A DNA stretch of 64,000 bases from positions 38,505,213-38,569,212 of the forward strand of contig OX467084.1 in NCBI GenBank assembly GCA_950106755.1, in the 5' to 3' direction. The position numbers and the translations under genes are program-made. The notes under the pieces were generated by a model. That model saw nothing but the letters and a program-made list of their open reading frames with translations. It did no database searches and was not told the origin of the DNA. The DNA is from Climacium dendroides (lineage: Eukaryota > Streptophyta > Bryopsida > Hypnales > Climaciaceae). Positions within the stretch are counted from its first letter, which is position 1, and every line of letters begins with the position of its first letter. Below, piece by piece: positions 10,075-21,231 of the stretch.

Positions 10075-11149
10075 GATCGATTCCTTACTTACACAATCGT
10101 TGGATAATAATCGATAGCTCCAGGGAATCGATCTAGTAATTCGACTTCAAAAACTCTAGCTGAAAGACTCTGCACCGATCGAGCTAGGTAACATGTACTA
10201 ATGGATTGAGAGGTCTAGCTCGTCGATACGAGACGAAGTCCACATACAGAATTGAAGATCTCGCGCAAGCAAGCAGAGTAAGCTTGTAGCTTACAATTCA
10301 AATGTTCTGCGGAACTATACATATATGTGCTTGATATGTGTGTGTGCATGTGACGAGGTGGGACGAGGTGGGACAAGTGACGAGGTGTGACGAGGTGTGA
10401 AATTCAATAGGAAATTGGGTGTCAGATCGAGAAGCATGTTCCTAGCTGCTAGTCGGATTCATGAAGTCTGGATTGAGAACGTAATTATATACATGTGTCA
10501 ATCGCTTACATGCAGATCGACAATTCATTAATAGGTTCTGGATAGCAATGCCACTTTCGATCTAGTTGGTGCCGATTTCGAGGTTTGCACGTGCAGCTAA
10601 GTCAAGGTACGAAATGAATCAATTGGTAAGTTATCGGTAACTGACGGTTCGATCTCAAGATGCAACTTTTGTCGAGGAGGCAGTGACCCGTACGTTTGAC
10701 CGTGAAGGTGACCTTTGAAGGTTCCGCTTTTCCTAACTTACAGCAATCTGGAGACAGCACCATCAAACCAAATATGCACATTTATTTTGTGTCGAGGTAA
10801 AAATCAATTGCAGAAAATGAAATGTATGTTAAGTACTTTCACACGCAGATTAAATTAAGTATTTTCACACTTGGTGCAAATCACTGCTCACTGGAAAAGT
10901 TCAATGGAGCCCTGCGTTTGAAACGTTGATTATAAGTGGATTGAACAGGGTTTGAAAATTTATACTTGTTCAAAGCAGGAGTGCTATTTTGAAGGTTACG
11001 TTACTGAAAATAATCTCCGTATCTAAGTGATTACCAGTTTACCACCCAAAGAGATCAATCATGCGCACCAAGAACCTTCAACCATATTTTTGACTTTCTC
11101 TACTTTGGTGCGGAAGGACTTGACCGACTGTACTGCACAAATTGTCCCA
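10075..11149. other. Upstream region of the GH18 gene
   Basis: Probably contains the GH18 promoter. An AT-rich TATATGTA-like stretch lies near 10318-10327 on the minus strand, and a 10-bp minisatellite at 10351-10400. No other gene is visible. Confidence 0.4.
10351..10400. repeat. 10-bp minisatellite (GACGAGGTGK units)
   Basis: Five imperfect copies of TGACGAGGTG-like units in a row, about 280 bases upstream of the GH18 start codon. The units contain TGACG, the core of TGA/bZIP binding sites, so a regulatory effect is possible but unproven. Confidence 0.8.
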
Positions 11150-11314
11150 TTAACCCATTAAAGACCAGGTCAATGAAGGGAGTGAAAAAGTGGCTGAAAC
11201 TGACATGTTTTCATTACTAGCCAAAGTACCATTACCACTTTGGCTAGTAATGAAAACATGTCAGTTTCAGCCACTTTTTCACTCCCTTCATCGACCTGGT
11301 CTTTAATGGGTTAA
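11150..11314. mobile_element. TTAA-flanked near-perfect foldback element (piggyBac-like MITE)
   Basis: A 157-bp palindromic element (11154-11310) lies between two TTAA tetranucleotides (11150-11153 and 11311-11314). Arms of 73 bp pair with a single mismatch around an 11-base loop (11227-11237). The ends read TTAA-CCCATTAAAG on both sides. A TTAA duplication next to a CCC-starting terminal repeat is the signature of piggyBac elements; Kolobok elements also use TTAA. There is no coding capacity. The arms have barely diverged, so the element is young or the hairpin is maintained. It could also act as a small-RNA precursor. Confidence 0.7.
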
Positions 11315-11602
11315 GGTAGTCTGCTTTTAAAGCAACCAATTTGGGGAAGCTAAATTCCTTCAAATAGTTTTGAGTAAAATTTTATAAGAAGGAAAATAGA
11401 ATTGACATCCAACCAAGTTGTTTCATATTTTTTGGGGCCTTTGGGGAATTAGTTAGGATTTTTTAATGTTGAAATGTAGTGGTCACTAGTAGCAACAATT
11501 TCCTTAAATGTATGTACATTATTGATACATTGAAGAAAACAAAATGTACCTTTGTGTCATGTTTGTTTTTAGAGCATGGTCTTTTTAAAGCAAATTACTT
11601 TA
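11312..11602. mobile_element. MITE-like element, copy 1 (TAAGGTAG ends)
   Basis: A non-coding element of about 290 bp whose ends TAAGGTAGTCTGCTTTTAAAG and CTTTTTAAAGCAAATTACTTTA are imperfect inverted repeats. Its body matches the element at 15461-15783 along its length, for example the ATCCAACCAAGTTGTTT block and the GTTTTTAGAGC block. The TTAA foldback is inserted exactly at its left end. Confidence 0.55.
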
Positions 11603-12009
11603 ATGAAGGTACAATATAAGGTAAACCAGCCTATAACAAACAAAAGGCCTATGAGAGACACCTAAGGAATGATTCAGTAGAGTCTTGCATCAATCCATGA
11701 GAGGGTTTTTTCAATGAATGAGATTTTGGATACATTGGGGTGATAAATATTTATAATGACAAATGAAACTTAGTACAAATTTGAAACATTTTCAGTCAAA
11801 TAACCCTACCATAAGCATTAATGGACAAAATCCAAAAGTAGATATATGAAAGTTGTAGTATGCCACATACTACACGTTACTATAGAAGTTTGAAGAATGC
11901 ACAGTTGTCATATCGGACGGAATCTCACTGTTCACGGACAGAATTGGACCGATTAGGGTTGATCGGCTTCGAACTTCAGAGGCTTATAACTTTTGCAAAA
12001 AATACTTCA

Positions 12010-12233
12010 AATCGGGCAAATGAGATGTTTTAGGTAATAGGTCTAAAAAAAATTTAAAGGATTTTAGCTAACATCCAATCATCTAATGCAACAACCCATG
12101 CTTTTATGTCAACATTGATGTTATGTTGAACATTTTTGTTGATATAAAAACTTGGTTTGTTGCATTGGATGTCACCTAAAATCCATTTAAAAAAATTGGG
12201 GTTTGTCACCTAAAACATGGGGTTCTTACAGTA
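12010..12233. mobile_element. Degenerate CACTA-type MITE (TGTTTTAGGT family)
   Basis: A foldback of about 220 bp. The left side (TGTTTTAGGTAATAG, GGATTTTAGCTAACATCCAA, ATGCAACAAC) is mirrored by the right side (GTTGCATTGGATGTCACC, TAAAATCC, CACCTAAAACATG). The right tip, TTCTTACAGTA, resembles a reversed CACTGTAAGAA end. The segment at 39812-40010 shares TGTTTTAGGT and TGCAACAACCCATG and starts with CACTACAAGAAA. The left tip is too decayed to fix exactly. Confidence 0.5.
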
Positions 12234-12829
12234 TTTATTCAACATCATTTGGAATTACTTTATCTTTTGCCAATTTTTTCTTAGAACTGTGAAAAAGCTT
12301 TTTATGCTTTGGGATGTCAATATACATCATTTTAGATTGTAGTGCACGAAAATTGAAGAAAATTGATAATTATAGAATTTAGAACATCAATAGTTTGACA
12401 AACATGCAAATGATGTTGGTTCTTGCAACATTTGAGGGTTTTTTGGAATTGATAGCATGCAATAGCATTAGCCATTGTAAAGAGAATATAGATTGCAATA
12501 TAGACCATTGTTACATCTCAATCCCTCAAGGCCCAAGGCCTTTTTGGGTTTAAAAACATCATTGCTTTTGAAGTGTTATAAATCTAAATGTCACTAAGGT
12601 ATATAAATCTCAAGTGTACAATCTTGTAGTGTACTTGTTGTAAATGACATGAATAAAATTTAGGGTCATTTGGCCACATAGATTGCAAGATTATAATGTT
12701 TTAGTGTAAATAAAAGATGCTAAAATTTTCCTAGCTACACATTTGGCTAACCTATTCAATTGAAATTCTTTTTAACTATAAAGTAACCTAAAACCAATAT
12801 TTAAACATACTCATGAAAAAAAATATCAT

Positions 12830-13930
12830 TGAGTTGACTCATTGTGTCTGCGAAGTGACTTTCAAATGTTAAAAAAATAGCAAGAAAAGTTGCAAAAAAC
12901 ACAACTAAGACTAAAACGCCTTTCACTAATATGCTTCTTAGTCCCTCATGACTTCTTGAATTGATATGAATTTTATCCACATAAACTAGACTAGTTTGTA
13001 CAACTTTTCCAAAAAAATAATTGGAAACAAACACTATATGAAGAAGAAACTAGCTACCAAAGTTCATTGTAATTCAAAAATGTCGGGATTTTGAAATTTG
13101 AATTTCTCCCAAACATTCAAAACAACTTGGATTGACGTGAAAACTTTACCACAAAAAGTAAACTTCAAGGAGAACATAACCCAACAAATTTTTATTGAAA
13201 ATAAACATTGGATGAAGGAAATATATGCCTCCAAAATTGTAGCCATCAACTCCAATTTGGTAAACTCAAATTGACATTATATTAAGTTTGAACCCCCCAA
13301 AGGCCTTTAGTTCCCCCAATGGCAAAAAAACACTAGCCATAATGCAAAAAAAAAAAGCTAATTAAATTTTTTTTCATTAGTGAACAATAGGATTTGCACT
13401 TTGCATGGCACAAGATAGGTATATATGAGTTTTATGGATCCTCATAGTGGATCCTTAATGAGCAATTTCTGAAAATTTCAATACATTGGGGATTTTAGGT
13501 ATTTAAAAAAAACTCAAAACTGATTTTTAAATGTAATATTTAAATTAAATTTGAAATTATAAAACTTTGACAGTTTGATGTAGCACTACTACTACCACAT
13601 CAGATTGTGATTGTTTTAATCTCTTTTATTATTTTAAAAATATATTTTTTAAAAATATTTTAAAAAATTTATTAAATAGTTTGGTCTAGCATTGCACGTG
13701 TTCACAACTTGGGGAACCTTTTCTTAATGGCCTCTTCAAGACCTGAATTTTTTCAAAGGTGACCTTTGAACTTCAATTGACTTACAAAAAATCATTACAT
13801 CTTGGATTTATTTGAAAATTTCAATACACAAACAAGAAAAGAGAGCACAAAATTTTCAATAAGTTTTATTGAATTTGAAAATTGAATGCAAAAGTTACAA
13901 CACTTTGAATTGGACTATGAAACTATGAGA
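12830..13930. repeat. Dispersed direct repeat, copy A
   Basis: Closely resembles 17590-18195. Shared blocks include ATAGCAAGAAAA, TTCTTGAATTGATATGA, AACTAGACTAG, ACCAAAGTTCA and CAAAACAACTTGGATTGA. Copy A carries about 500 bp of extra AT-rich sequence (about 13280-13770) before the shared TTACAACACTTTGAATTGGA block. It is non-coding and its class is unknown. Confidence 0.65.
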
Positions 13931-15105
13931 GTATATTCTTTCCCCCCTTTGGATTTGCACATTTGGCAAAAGCCAATCAGCCTTGTACAAGGTCTAGATT
14001 TCCTATAATGGCTAGCAAGGACAAAAAATTTCCTTTTGACAAATAGAAAGCTTTACAAGGGATGGAGAACAATTGTTTTTCATCATATTTTTTTGGACTC
14101 ATTAGGAAGAGTGGTATATAATTGTGGGCATCCAAAACTCATTGAATAATGATAGCAATATTTTTTTTTAAATATTGATTTCCCAAAGATGGATCATTGT
14201 CATTGTGTAGTATATTTTGGCAATTTGTACTCCTTTCTATGAATCTAAATTAAGCCATAAAAACCATCTCTTTTGAATTGGAGATCACCTATTGAAATGA
14301 AGATTATGAAGGCTAATTTCTACTCCAATTTGAAATTTTGAAAAATTCCTAAATTTAAATGGTTTATTGCAATTTGAATATGGTACCTATTACCATGGAG
14401 TGTTGATTTAGTAAAAAAAAATATGAAACATAGTATTTTATTCTATATTGTACACCTATAGCAAAAAATTTAGATTTTTTAAACATATTTGGTATAAGAT
14501 ATGAATTTTTGCCCTATTTTTAAAAAATTTACAGTAATTCCAAATTTTCACAAAAAAAATCTGAAACTTTTACAACTTATAGAAGATATGTAATCATATT
14601 TTAAAAAGTAAATACAAAAATTTCATTCGTAAACAATTACAAAATGAGAGCATACAAAGGGAAGAACTTTTAAGTTTGAAAAAATAGTCATAGGTCCATC
14701 CTTTCATGGTTAAGGTACTAGGCTCATTACTCCAAAGTATTACATTTTAGGGTGGCCAAAAGTCATTTATTTCATTAAGTTTAATATTATTGGCTTCAAG
14801 AGAAATTCAATTTAAACCATTTTGTAATTTTAAAACCATTAAGTAATATATTTTGAATTTTCAAAGTTGAAAGCATAGGATACCTATACATGCCACTAGA
14901 CTCTCCTTAAACATACACCCTTAGACACATGAAATGCCTCAATACCTACTAATTCCACTTTAAAACTTGAGGCAAATTTGGGAGATTATATGACCTTAAC
15001 TTAATATGGTCCATTTAGACATAAAATAGGTTAGGCCCAAATAGAGGCAATATTTGATGCTCCTTCCTAAACACAATTTTTTTGACAAATTGTACAAGGT
15101 AGACT
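13931..15105. other. AT-rich stretch without features
   Basis: No gene, RNA gene or clear repeat structure was seen; only poly-A/T-rich sequence. Confidence 0.4.
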
Positions 15106-15985
15106 TTTGTTAGGATTCATATTCTAGTAGAAAATGAGATAAGCCAATTAAAGAGAATTTAGGGTGTTATCTTCTACCACTCAATTACTTGAATTGTGCA
15201 ATTGAAACTTTTGCCAATAGAAATCTAATTACTCCTCAATGCAACTTGGTCATGATAGCCAACCATGTGTACATATGAGAAAAATAACCTTATATAGATG
15301 TTATTTATTCATGATATTGTAATAGAATATTTTTTTTAAAAAGCTAATTTAATGGAGTTTGAGATGGGATCTACTACCACTCAATTACTTAACTTGTATA
15401 ATTGAAACATCAATAGAATCCAATTACTTCTCAATGCAACTTGGTCATGATAGCCATCTATAAGGTAGGAGGTCCATAAAGCGACCATTTAAGAGCTAAA
15501 ACTTCTTGAAATAATTTTTAGTAAATTTTTTTTTGAAAGACAAGTGGAATCGGCATCTAACCAAAGTTGTTTTATATTTTTTTGGAGCTTTGTGACATTA
15601 GTTATGAAATTTTGAAGTTGAAATGGGATAGGGTTCTAAAATTGCCCACCTCCTCAAATGTACAGTGTATATACATAGCCCCGGGTACATAGCTGAAGGC
15701 TAAAAAAAATATGTACAAATAATATATGCTTGAGGAGGTGGGTTGTTTTTAGAGCCTAAGTGCTTTTAGAACCTCCTACCTTATATGCAAAAAAAAATCC
15801 TTCTATGGATGTTATTATTAGTTTAGGATACTCTATTAGAAAATAAACTAAACTAACTAAAAGGGAACTTAGGTTATCATATACTACCACTCAATTACTT
15901 GACTTGAACAATTGGAACTTCAATGGAAATCCAATTACTTCTTCATTATGATAGCCAACATTATGTGCCCCCCAAATCCTCTATG
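15106..15985. repeat. Three tandemly spaced copies of a ~165-200-bp unit
   Basis: Units begin near 15106, 15300 and 15815. Each contains a near-identical core ACTACCACTCAATTACTT (cores at about 15174, 15373 and 15883), then a CAATTACTTCTCAATGCAAC-like block and CATGATAGCCA. Units 2 and 3 are separated by the MITE at 15461-15783, which was inserted into the array. Confidence 0.75.
15461..15783. mobile_element. MITE-like element, copy 2 (TAAGGTAGGAGGT ends, TA flanks)
   Basis: 323 bp with inverted ends TAAGGTAGGAGGT and ACCTCCTACCTTA, flanked by TA on both sides (15459-15460 and 15784-15785). An inner inverted pair, CCCACCTCCTCAAATGTAC versus GCTTGAGGAGGTGGG, makes it a nested foldback. It interrupts the second unit of the local tandem repeat and matches the element at 11312-11602. 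No coding capacity. Confidence 0.65.
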
Positions 15986-16379
15986 CATGTTATTTCCTAG
16001 CTATCATAGCTATTCTCATCCAACATCCCATTGGTCCATAACAAGTGATAGCAAGTGAGTGAGGGTGAGTTTGTGACTACATGTAAGTTAACCCTTGAAA
16101 GGCCCTTGGGCCCCTCTATACGACTTGCATTTATCCTTATAACTCTTCAATTGTGATTTGCTATATGAATTACTATACATTGTTATTTACATATTACCAT
16201 GATGATTAATTGACTTTGTACTAAATAATGTTTGGTCAATGTTTTTTTGGTCAAATACCACCATATTCATAATATATTATACGCTTGCAAAGGGCTTTCA
16301 GACCCTTTTAGGGTTAAGTTAGTGATGGGTTCACTGTTGTTTCCACCAAACTTCTAGATTCGTACATCATTGGAACTCA

Positions 16380-16690
16380 TGTACGTAGGACACTAAATCC
16401 TGCGCACGAATCCTGCGCACGAAGTGGGCCCAACACGATAAATTGGGATTCTTTAGGGATAAAAGTAAAAACATGCCCCCTACTTTGAGTCATGTTTAGG
16501 ATATGTTTTAGACCTCCTCCAACTAATTTGGGGTCTCTGATTGCAAATATGAATTCAAAATTTGCAAAAAAAGAATACATGAAAAAATAAAATAAATTCC
16601 TGCTGGGGTAAATCCAGGCTGCTGGGCCCATTTCGTGGGCAGGGTTTACCGTCCCCCTCAGCCCTCGCCACTCCACTTTGGTCAAAGAAT
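16380..16690 (-). repeat. Dispersed repeat, family found upstream of glutamine synthetase (copy 1)
   Basis: On the minus strand it carries a GGGGTAAATC-like head, a poly-T/ATTTT zone, GAATTCATATTTGCAATC and CCAAATTAGTTGGAGGAGG. The same order occurs at 43740-43960 (minus) and twice at 46270-46760 (plus). A direct 12-bp doublet, CCTGCGCACGAA, lies at 16407-16431. Confidence 0.55.
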
Positions 16691-17589
16691 GATTTATGGC
16701 CTGTTGGGCATTGTCAACAAGGGCGGGACCTCATGTAGTGCTATGGTCAAATTGTAAAACCTGGTTCATGCATTGTACTCCATACAAATTTATTTATATG
16801 TACCAAAAGTTTCACATGCATGGGACACTTTGACTCCATTGAATGTTTTTTTGTTTTTTTCTGAAATATTTCCCCAAAAGAAACATTTTAAAATGGGCAT
16901 GTTGGTAAGGAAAACATTCATACTCTTCATGTCTTTTGGACCCTCGTGCACACTAGGCAATGCTGTAAACTAAATTCAGTTGTTAATCATTGTTCCACAA
17001 AAATGGAAGTGCTGTAAACTTAGCCCGTGAGCGTCCAGCCCATGAACACGAGAAAGGAGGGTCCAACGATCTGCTTGCAATCGAATTGGCATCACTACCA
17101 CGACTTTGCCATCTACAGGATCTGACCGTATAGAATGGTAGTTGAAAGTCAGGGGATCATGCAGGGATTGATCGAAGGTGTTTTCACCGAATGAATGAGG
17201 AGATTATATCGGTTAAATGTTCGTTGACAATGGGTGGAGAGCAGTTTGGAGAGGCACGATTCTATTGCTAGGGTGCTCAGGGGGTAATTCACTTGGCTTC
17301 TAAGGTAAAACAACTCATTGTGGTCAGAATGAGGAGTTTGACATCATCTTGTTGCTGAAATTTTTCAATTTTTTTCCCACATTATAGGAGGAGGCTCAAA
17401 AACAGTCCGGGCATTAAGAATCACCCCTTCAAAAGGGCCCAAAATAGTGCACATAGGATGTAAAAATGGAAATGACTTCATGTGGTGAGAAACTGTCAAC
17501 CCATGTATGTGATTTTAGACTATTGAGCAGGTGACATTGTTCATCATCATGTGTGATTTTACTCATAATAAAGACCTGAATTTGGTGAG
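16691..17589. other. Non-coding spacer
   Basis: Part of it (about 17020-17300) is less AT-rich than its surroundings but has no protein-like frame. Nothing else is supported. Confidence 0.35.
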
Positions 17590-18195
17590 GTTTACAGATT
17601 GACTTTGAAATGTCATAAATAGCAAGAAAAACTGGAAAAAAAACCCATCTGAGGCTGAACCTCTTTCTACTAAAATGCTTCTCAGTCACTCATAACTTCT
17701 TGGATTGATGTGAAATTTTAACCACGCAAACTAGACTAGTATGTGCAACTTTTCCAAAAAAAGTGATTAGAAACGGACATTGTATGAAGGAGAAACAAGC
17801 CACCAAAGTTCACTGTAATCCAAAAATGTTGGGATTTCGAACTTCGAACTACTCCCAAGCATTCAAAACAACTTGGATTGACATGAAAATCTTACCACAA
17901 TAACTATACTTCAAGGGAAACATAATCCAATAAATTTTATTGAAAACTAAAATTGGATGAAGGAGATACAAGCCCCCGAAGTTGCAACCATCAAATACAA
18001 TTTTGTGGACTCAAATTGAACTTGTGAGCTTTGATTGGCTTCCAAAAAATCAGCACGTCTTTTATTGATATGAAAATTTTACCATACAAACTAGAAGAGA
18101 GAAAGCAAATTTTCCAACAAGTTTTTATTAAATTTGGACATCATATGCAAAAGTTACAATACTTTGAATTGGATTTGAAACTATGTGAGGAAACC
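17590..18195. repeat. Dispersed direct repeat, copy B
   Basis: Same orientation and block order as 12830-13930 but without the ~500-bp internal extra segment. Conservation runs through the ACAACTTGGATTGACATGAA block to the TTACAATACTTTGAATTGGA block. Non-coding. Confidence 0.65.
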
Positions 18196-19387
18196 CTAGG
18201 GTGTTTAGAGGTTGCAATAAATTTTGATTTACAATGAGGAGTGAATTGAATGGTAAAGTATAGTGGATCATTCTTAGACTCATTGGTTCCATTTAAAGGC
18301 ATGGTTAGGATCATTCTTAAACTCAGTGGCTCTATTCAATGGCATGTTTTGATTGATTACAATTGCACTTATGAGCATTAATAGGGACCTATGCACCTCT
18401 GACTTTGAAAAATCATATCTTTTTCATTTCAAGTTAGAAAATTAAACTTAAAATTTCGACTATTGTATTCGTCATTTCCCTTTTTTCCACAAAAATGTAA
18501 AAAACTTTGGATCCACCCATTTTTGTACAGAGGCCTTTCTTTCCTTAGATGAGCGCTTTCTAAGTCTTCTCCCTTAGTACAAGTGTGAGAAACAGCAAGT
18601 GAAATTGAAATTATATTTTTTTGACAAAATATGAATTTGCTAGGAAGTTTTGAAGTGTTCAATGCATCATGGCCTAAAAGAGTCTGTAGACTATTCCATA
18701 ACCAACAAAATTTGAATCCATAATGCTCATCTTACTACCTAATGCAATCACAATATTTTCTATTGTGGAAGGCCTAAAAAATCAATTTTTACAATGAAAT
18801 TCACACTGAATAGTTAAGATTCCTAATGAGGTTTACTGTTCACTCTATTACTGTCATGCAAGACATGCATTGTGGCCTATGTTTCACATACTAAAATAAC
18901 TCACAATGGGGTCATTTTCTAGGTAACCACTATGGATCATTTGACTACAATGGACCGATTTACCTTAACTTAAGCTTTTTGACTCAAAGTTTCCTAAAAT
19001 TATTGAGTTTGCAATTATCACAACACGTGTCATGGTTACTTATGGGATCTATTGAAGACAAACAATTGTTCTCCACAATAAAAGACACTACATAAAATGA
19101 AATTAGGTTGCTTTAATAATTATGTTGCCTTATTTGTAGAAAGTTACTCTACAAGTCATCAAAGTCAAGAGATGTTTCTACGTATACTTCCATTTGTACA
19201 CATGGAGGTTGATGGGTCCCAATTATAGGAAGGTACATGCACCCAATTGTAATAGGAGTCTTTTATTGACACCTATAATAGGCCCTAAACTAAAAGTACA
19301 AGTAGATCTAATGCTCACATGTGAGTTTCCATGAATGTGTCACAATAATGTAGGCGTTTTTTATGTTGATCAATACAACGACTGTGA
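18196..19387. other. AT-rich spacer left of the Tc1-type element
   Basis: A short local duplication (GGATCATTCTTAGACTCA and its near copy, about 18263-18333) is visible. No gene was found. Confidence 0.4.
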
Positions 19388-19531
19388 TATAGTAGGGTAC
19401 AAGTGAAAATGGCGTTTTTGTATTCTTAAGGAAACAAATTTCACTGTTGCCAACTTTGACACACTCCCAAGGGCTGAAAAATTATTTTGAAATTTTGAAA
19501 TTTTTGGCATGGAATCATCTCTAAGTTGATA

Positions 19532-20104
19532 CTTCCTCCGTCTTGAAATAAATCCAGGGTTTCTAAATATTACTTGTCCCAAATTAAATTGGAAATTGGC
19601 TCTCTGCAACTTGATGGACAACAACTCAGGCTAGTTTGAATACTCTAAAGCAAAAGAATCTATAGATACCACATTCTATAGACATTAAAGCAATTCAATC
19701 CTTGCAATGGGGATAGAAATGCAACCTCTAACCAACAACAAGCAAAGAATTCAACCTACAACTATACAATAGTTGCTACTAACAATTCTTTTGTTGAGAA
19801 TTTCATGGATTTGAATCACATGGCATTGTTGGAATGAATATAGAGGACATTAATGGACATTACTACAAGCAATACCACTAGAGCAATTAATACCACTAGA
19901 GCAATTCCAAAAAGGGAAAAAAAATTTGTCAATTTTGCCACATGTTTTCAACATGCACCACTTCACTAGTGACTTCTGTCCTTTCACACCTAGTGAAGTT
20001 TAGTAGAAACTACTATAACTACACAATCTTTTGAATATAGGAGCTACTCTTGCACTAATCTAACCATTTCTAGGAAAACCCTGATTTATTTGGGGTGGAG
20101 GTAG
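19532..20104. mobile_element. Stowaway-like MITE inserted in the left arm of the Tc1-type element
   Basis: 573 bp bounded by TA on both sides (19530-19531 and 20105-20106). The ends CTTCCTCCGTCTTGAAATAA and, reversed, CTACCTCCACCCCAAATAAA extend as inverted repeats to about 36 bp, through AATCCAGGGTTT. The CTNCCTCCGT start and TA target are the Stowaway hallmarks. The opposite arm of the host transposon (about 23040-23080, reversed) has the same flanks joined without the insert, a natural empty site. It is non-coding. Confidence 0.75.
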
Positions 20105-21231
20105 TAACATGTATGCAAAATTTCAAGGTCAAAAGATTAACAAAAATGGAGATATTCAAAATCTACCTACATGTGTAGCTATAAATTTATTTTTCACTAC
20201 TACCAATTTTGACACTCTCCCAAGGATTGAATGATTTTTTTTTACCACAAAATTTTTGTCAAGAGACCATCTCTTTGTTGATAAAATGTGTGCCAAATTT
20301 CAAGGTCAAAAGATTCATACAAATAGAGATATTCTAAATCTACCAACATGTGTAGTCAAGTATGTAGTTGTGAAAAATAGTTTCACTACTACCAACTTTG
20401 ACTCTCTCTCAATGGCAGAAAATAGTTTATTTATCATGAAATTTTTGGAATGAGATCAACTCTATGTTGATAATATGTGTGTCAAATCTCAAAGTCAAAT
20501 GACTCACACAAATGGAGATATTCTAAATCTATCAATATGTGTAGTTGTGAGAGTGGTTTTAAAGACATATTGAAAATGTGGAAGTAACTTGGATACCTCA
20601 TGCTTTTTCAATCAACTCATCTACCTAACACAATCTTTAAATATAGAAGATTCTCCAAAAAATCATTGACATCTGAATTTAGAATTGTGCACTTGTTTCA
20701 TCTAAGAGAGTCCACTTGTTTAAAACTTGTGTACCATGAAGAAACTTTCTTCTTGCATATATCAATGCTTGCATTTTGAGTTCAACATTACAGACACTAG
20801 GGCAATTGCAAGTGATGAGTGAAAGTTTACTTAAGTGAAGGAAGGAAGGGCTTTGAACATGAGTAAGGCCTAGGGGATGACTATGTGAGTGAAGGTTGAA
20901 CGAGTGAGGGTTGCATATAGATGGATGATCATGTTGGATGATGGGTGAGTGAGTGAGGGTTTTTGAATTGGTATTGGCTTTATTCACTAAACTAATCTTA
21001 ACTTCATTTAGGACTTTTGTTGTTTGGTTTGCTGACAAATTAGACTTTAGAATTTTGAGTTCCAAAGGTCATTTTTGAATGATTTCATCATCCACATGGC
21101 ATCCATTATGGCTTGCTAAAAATTTGCTTGAGGATTGGTTTTAAGAAGGTTGATGTAGTTGAACAAAGTAATTACTGGATATCCCAATAACATTTTTGGG
21201 AATCTAATTAATATTGTCAAATTTGTAAATG

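Noticed and set aside
15106..15985. Possible CRISPR-like array
   Set aside because: Three imperfect ~200-bp units in an AT-rich plant spacer; no short identical repeats with regular spacers and no cas genes.
12830..18195. Interpretation of the two direct repeats as LTRs of a complete retrotransposon
   Set aside because: The DNA between them has no gag, protease, reverse transcriptase or integrase motif, and no TG...CA ends were found.
20679..21065. 128-codon minus-strand frame inside the Tc1-type element
   Set aside because: Low-complexity His/Ser-rich translation caused by GAGTGAGTGAGGG-type repeats; no protein features.
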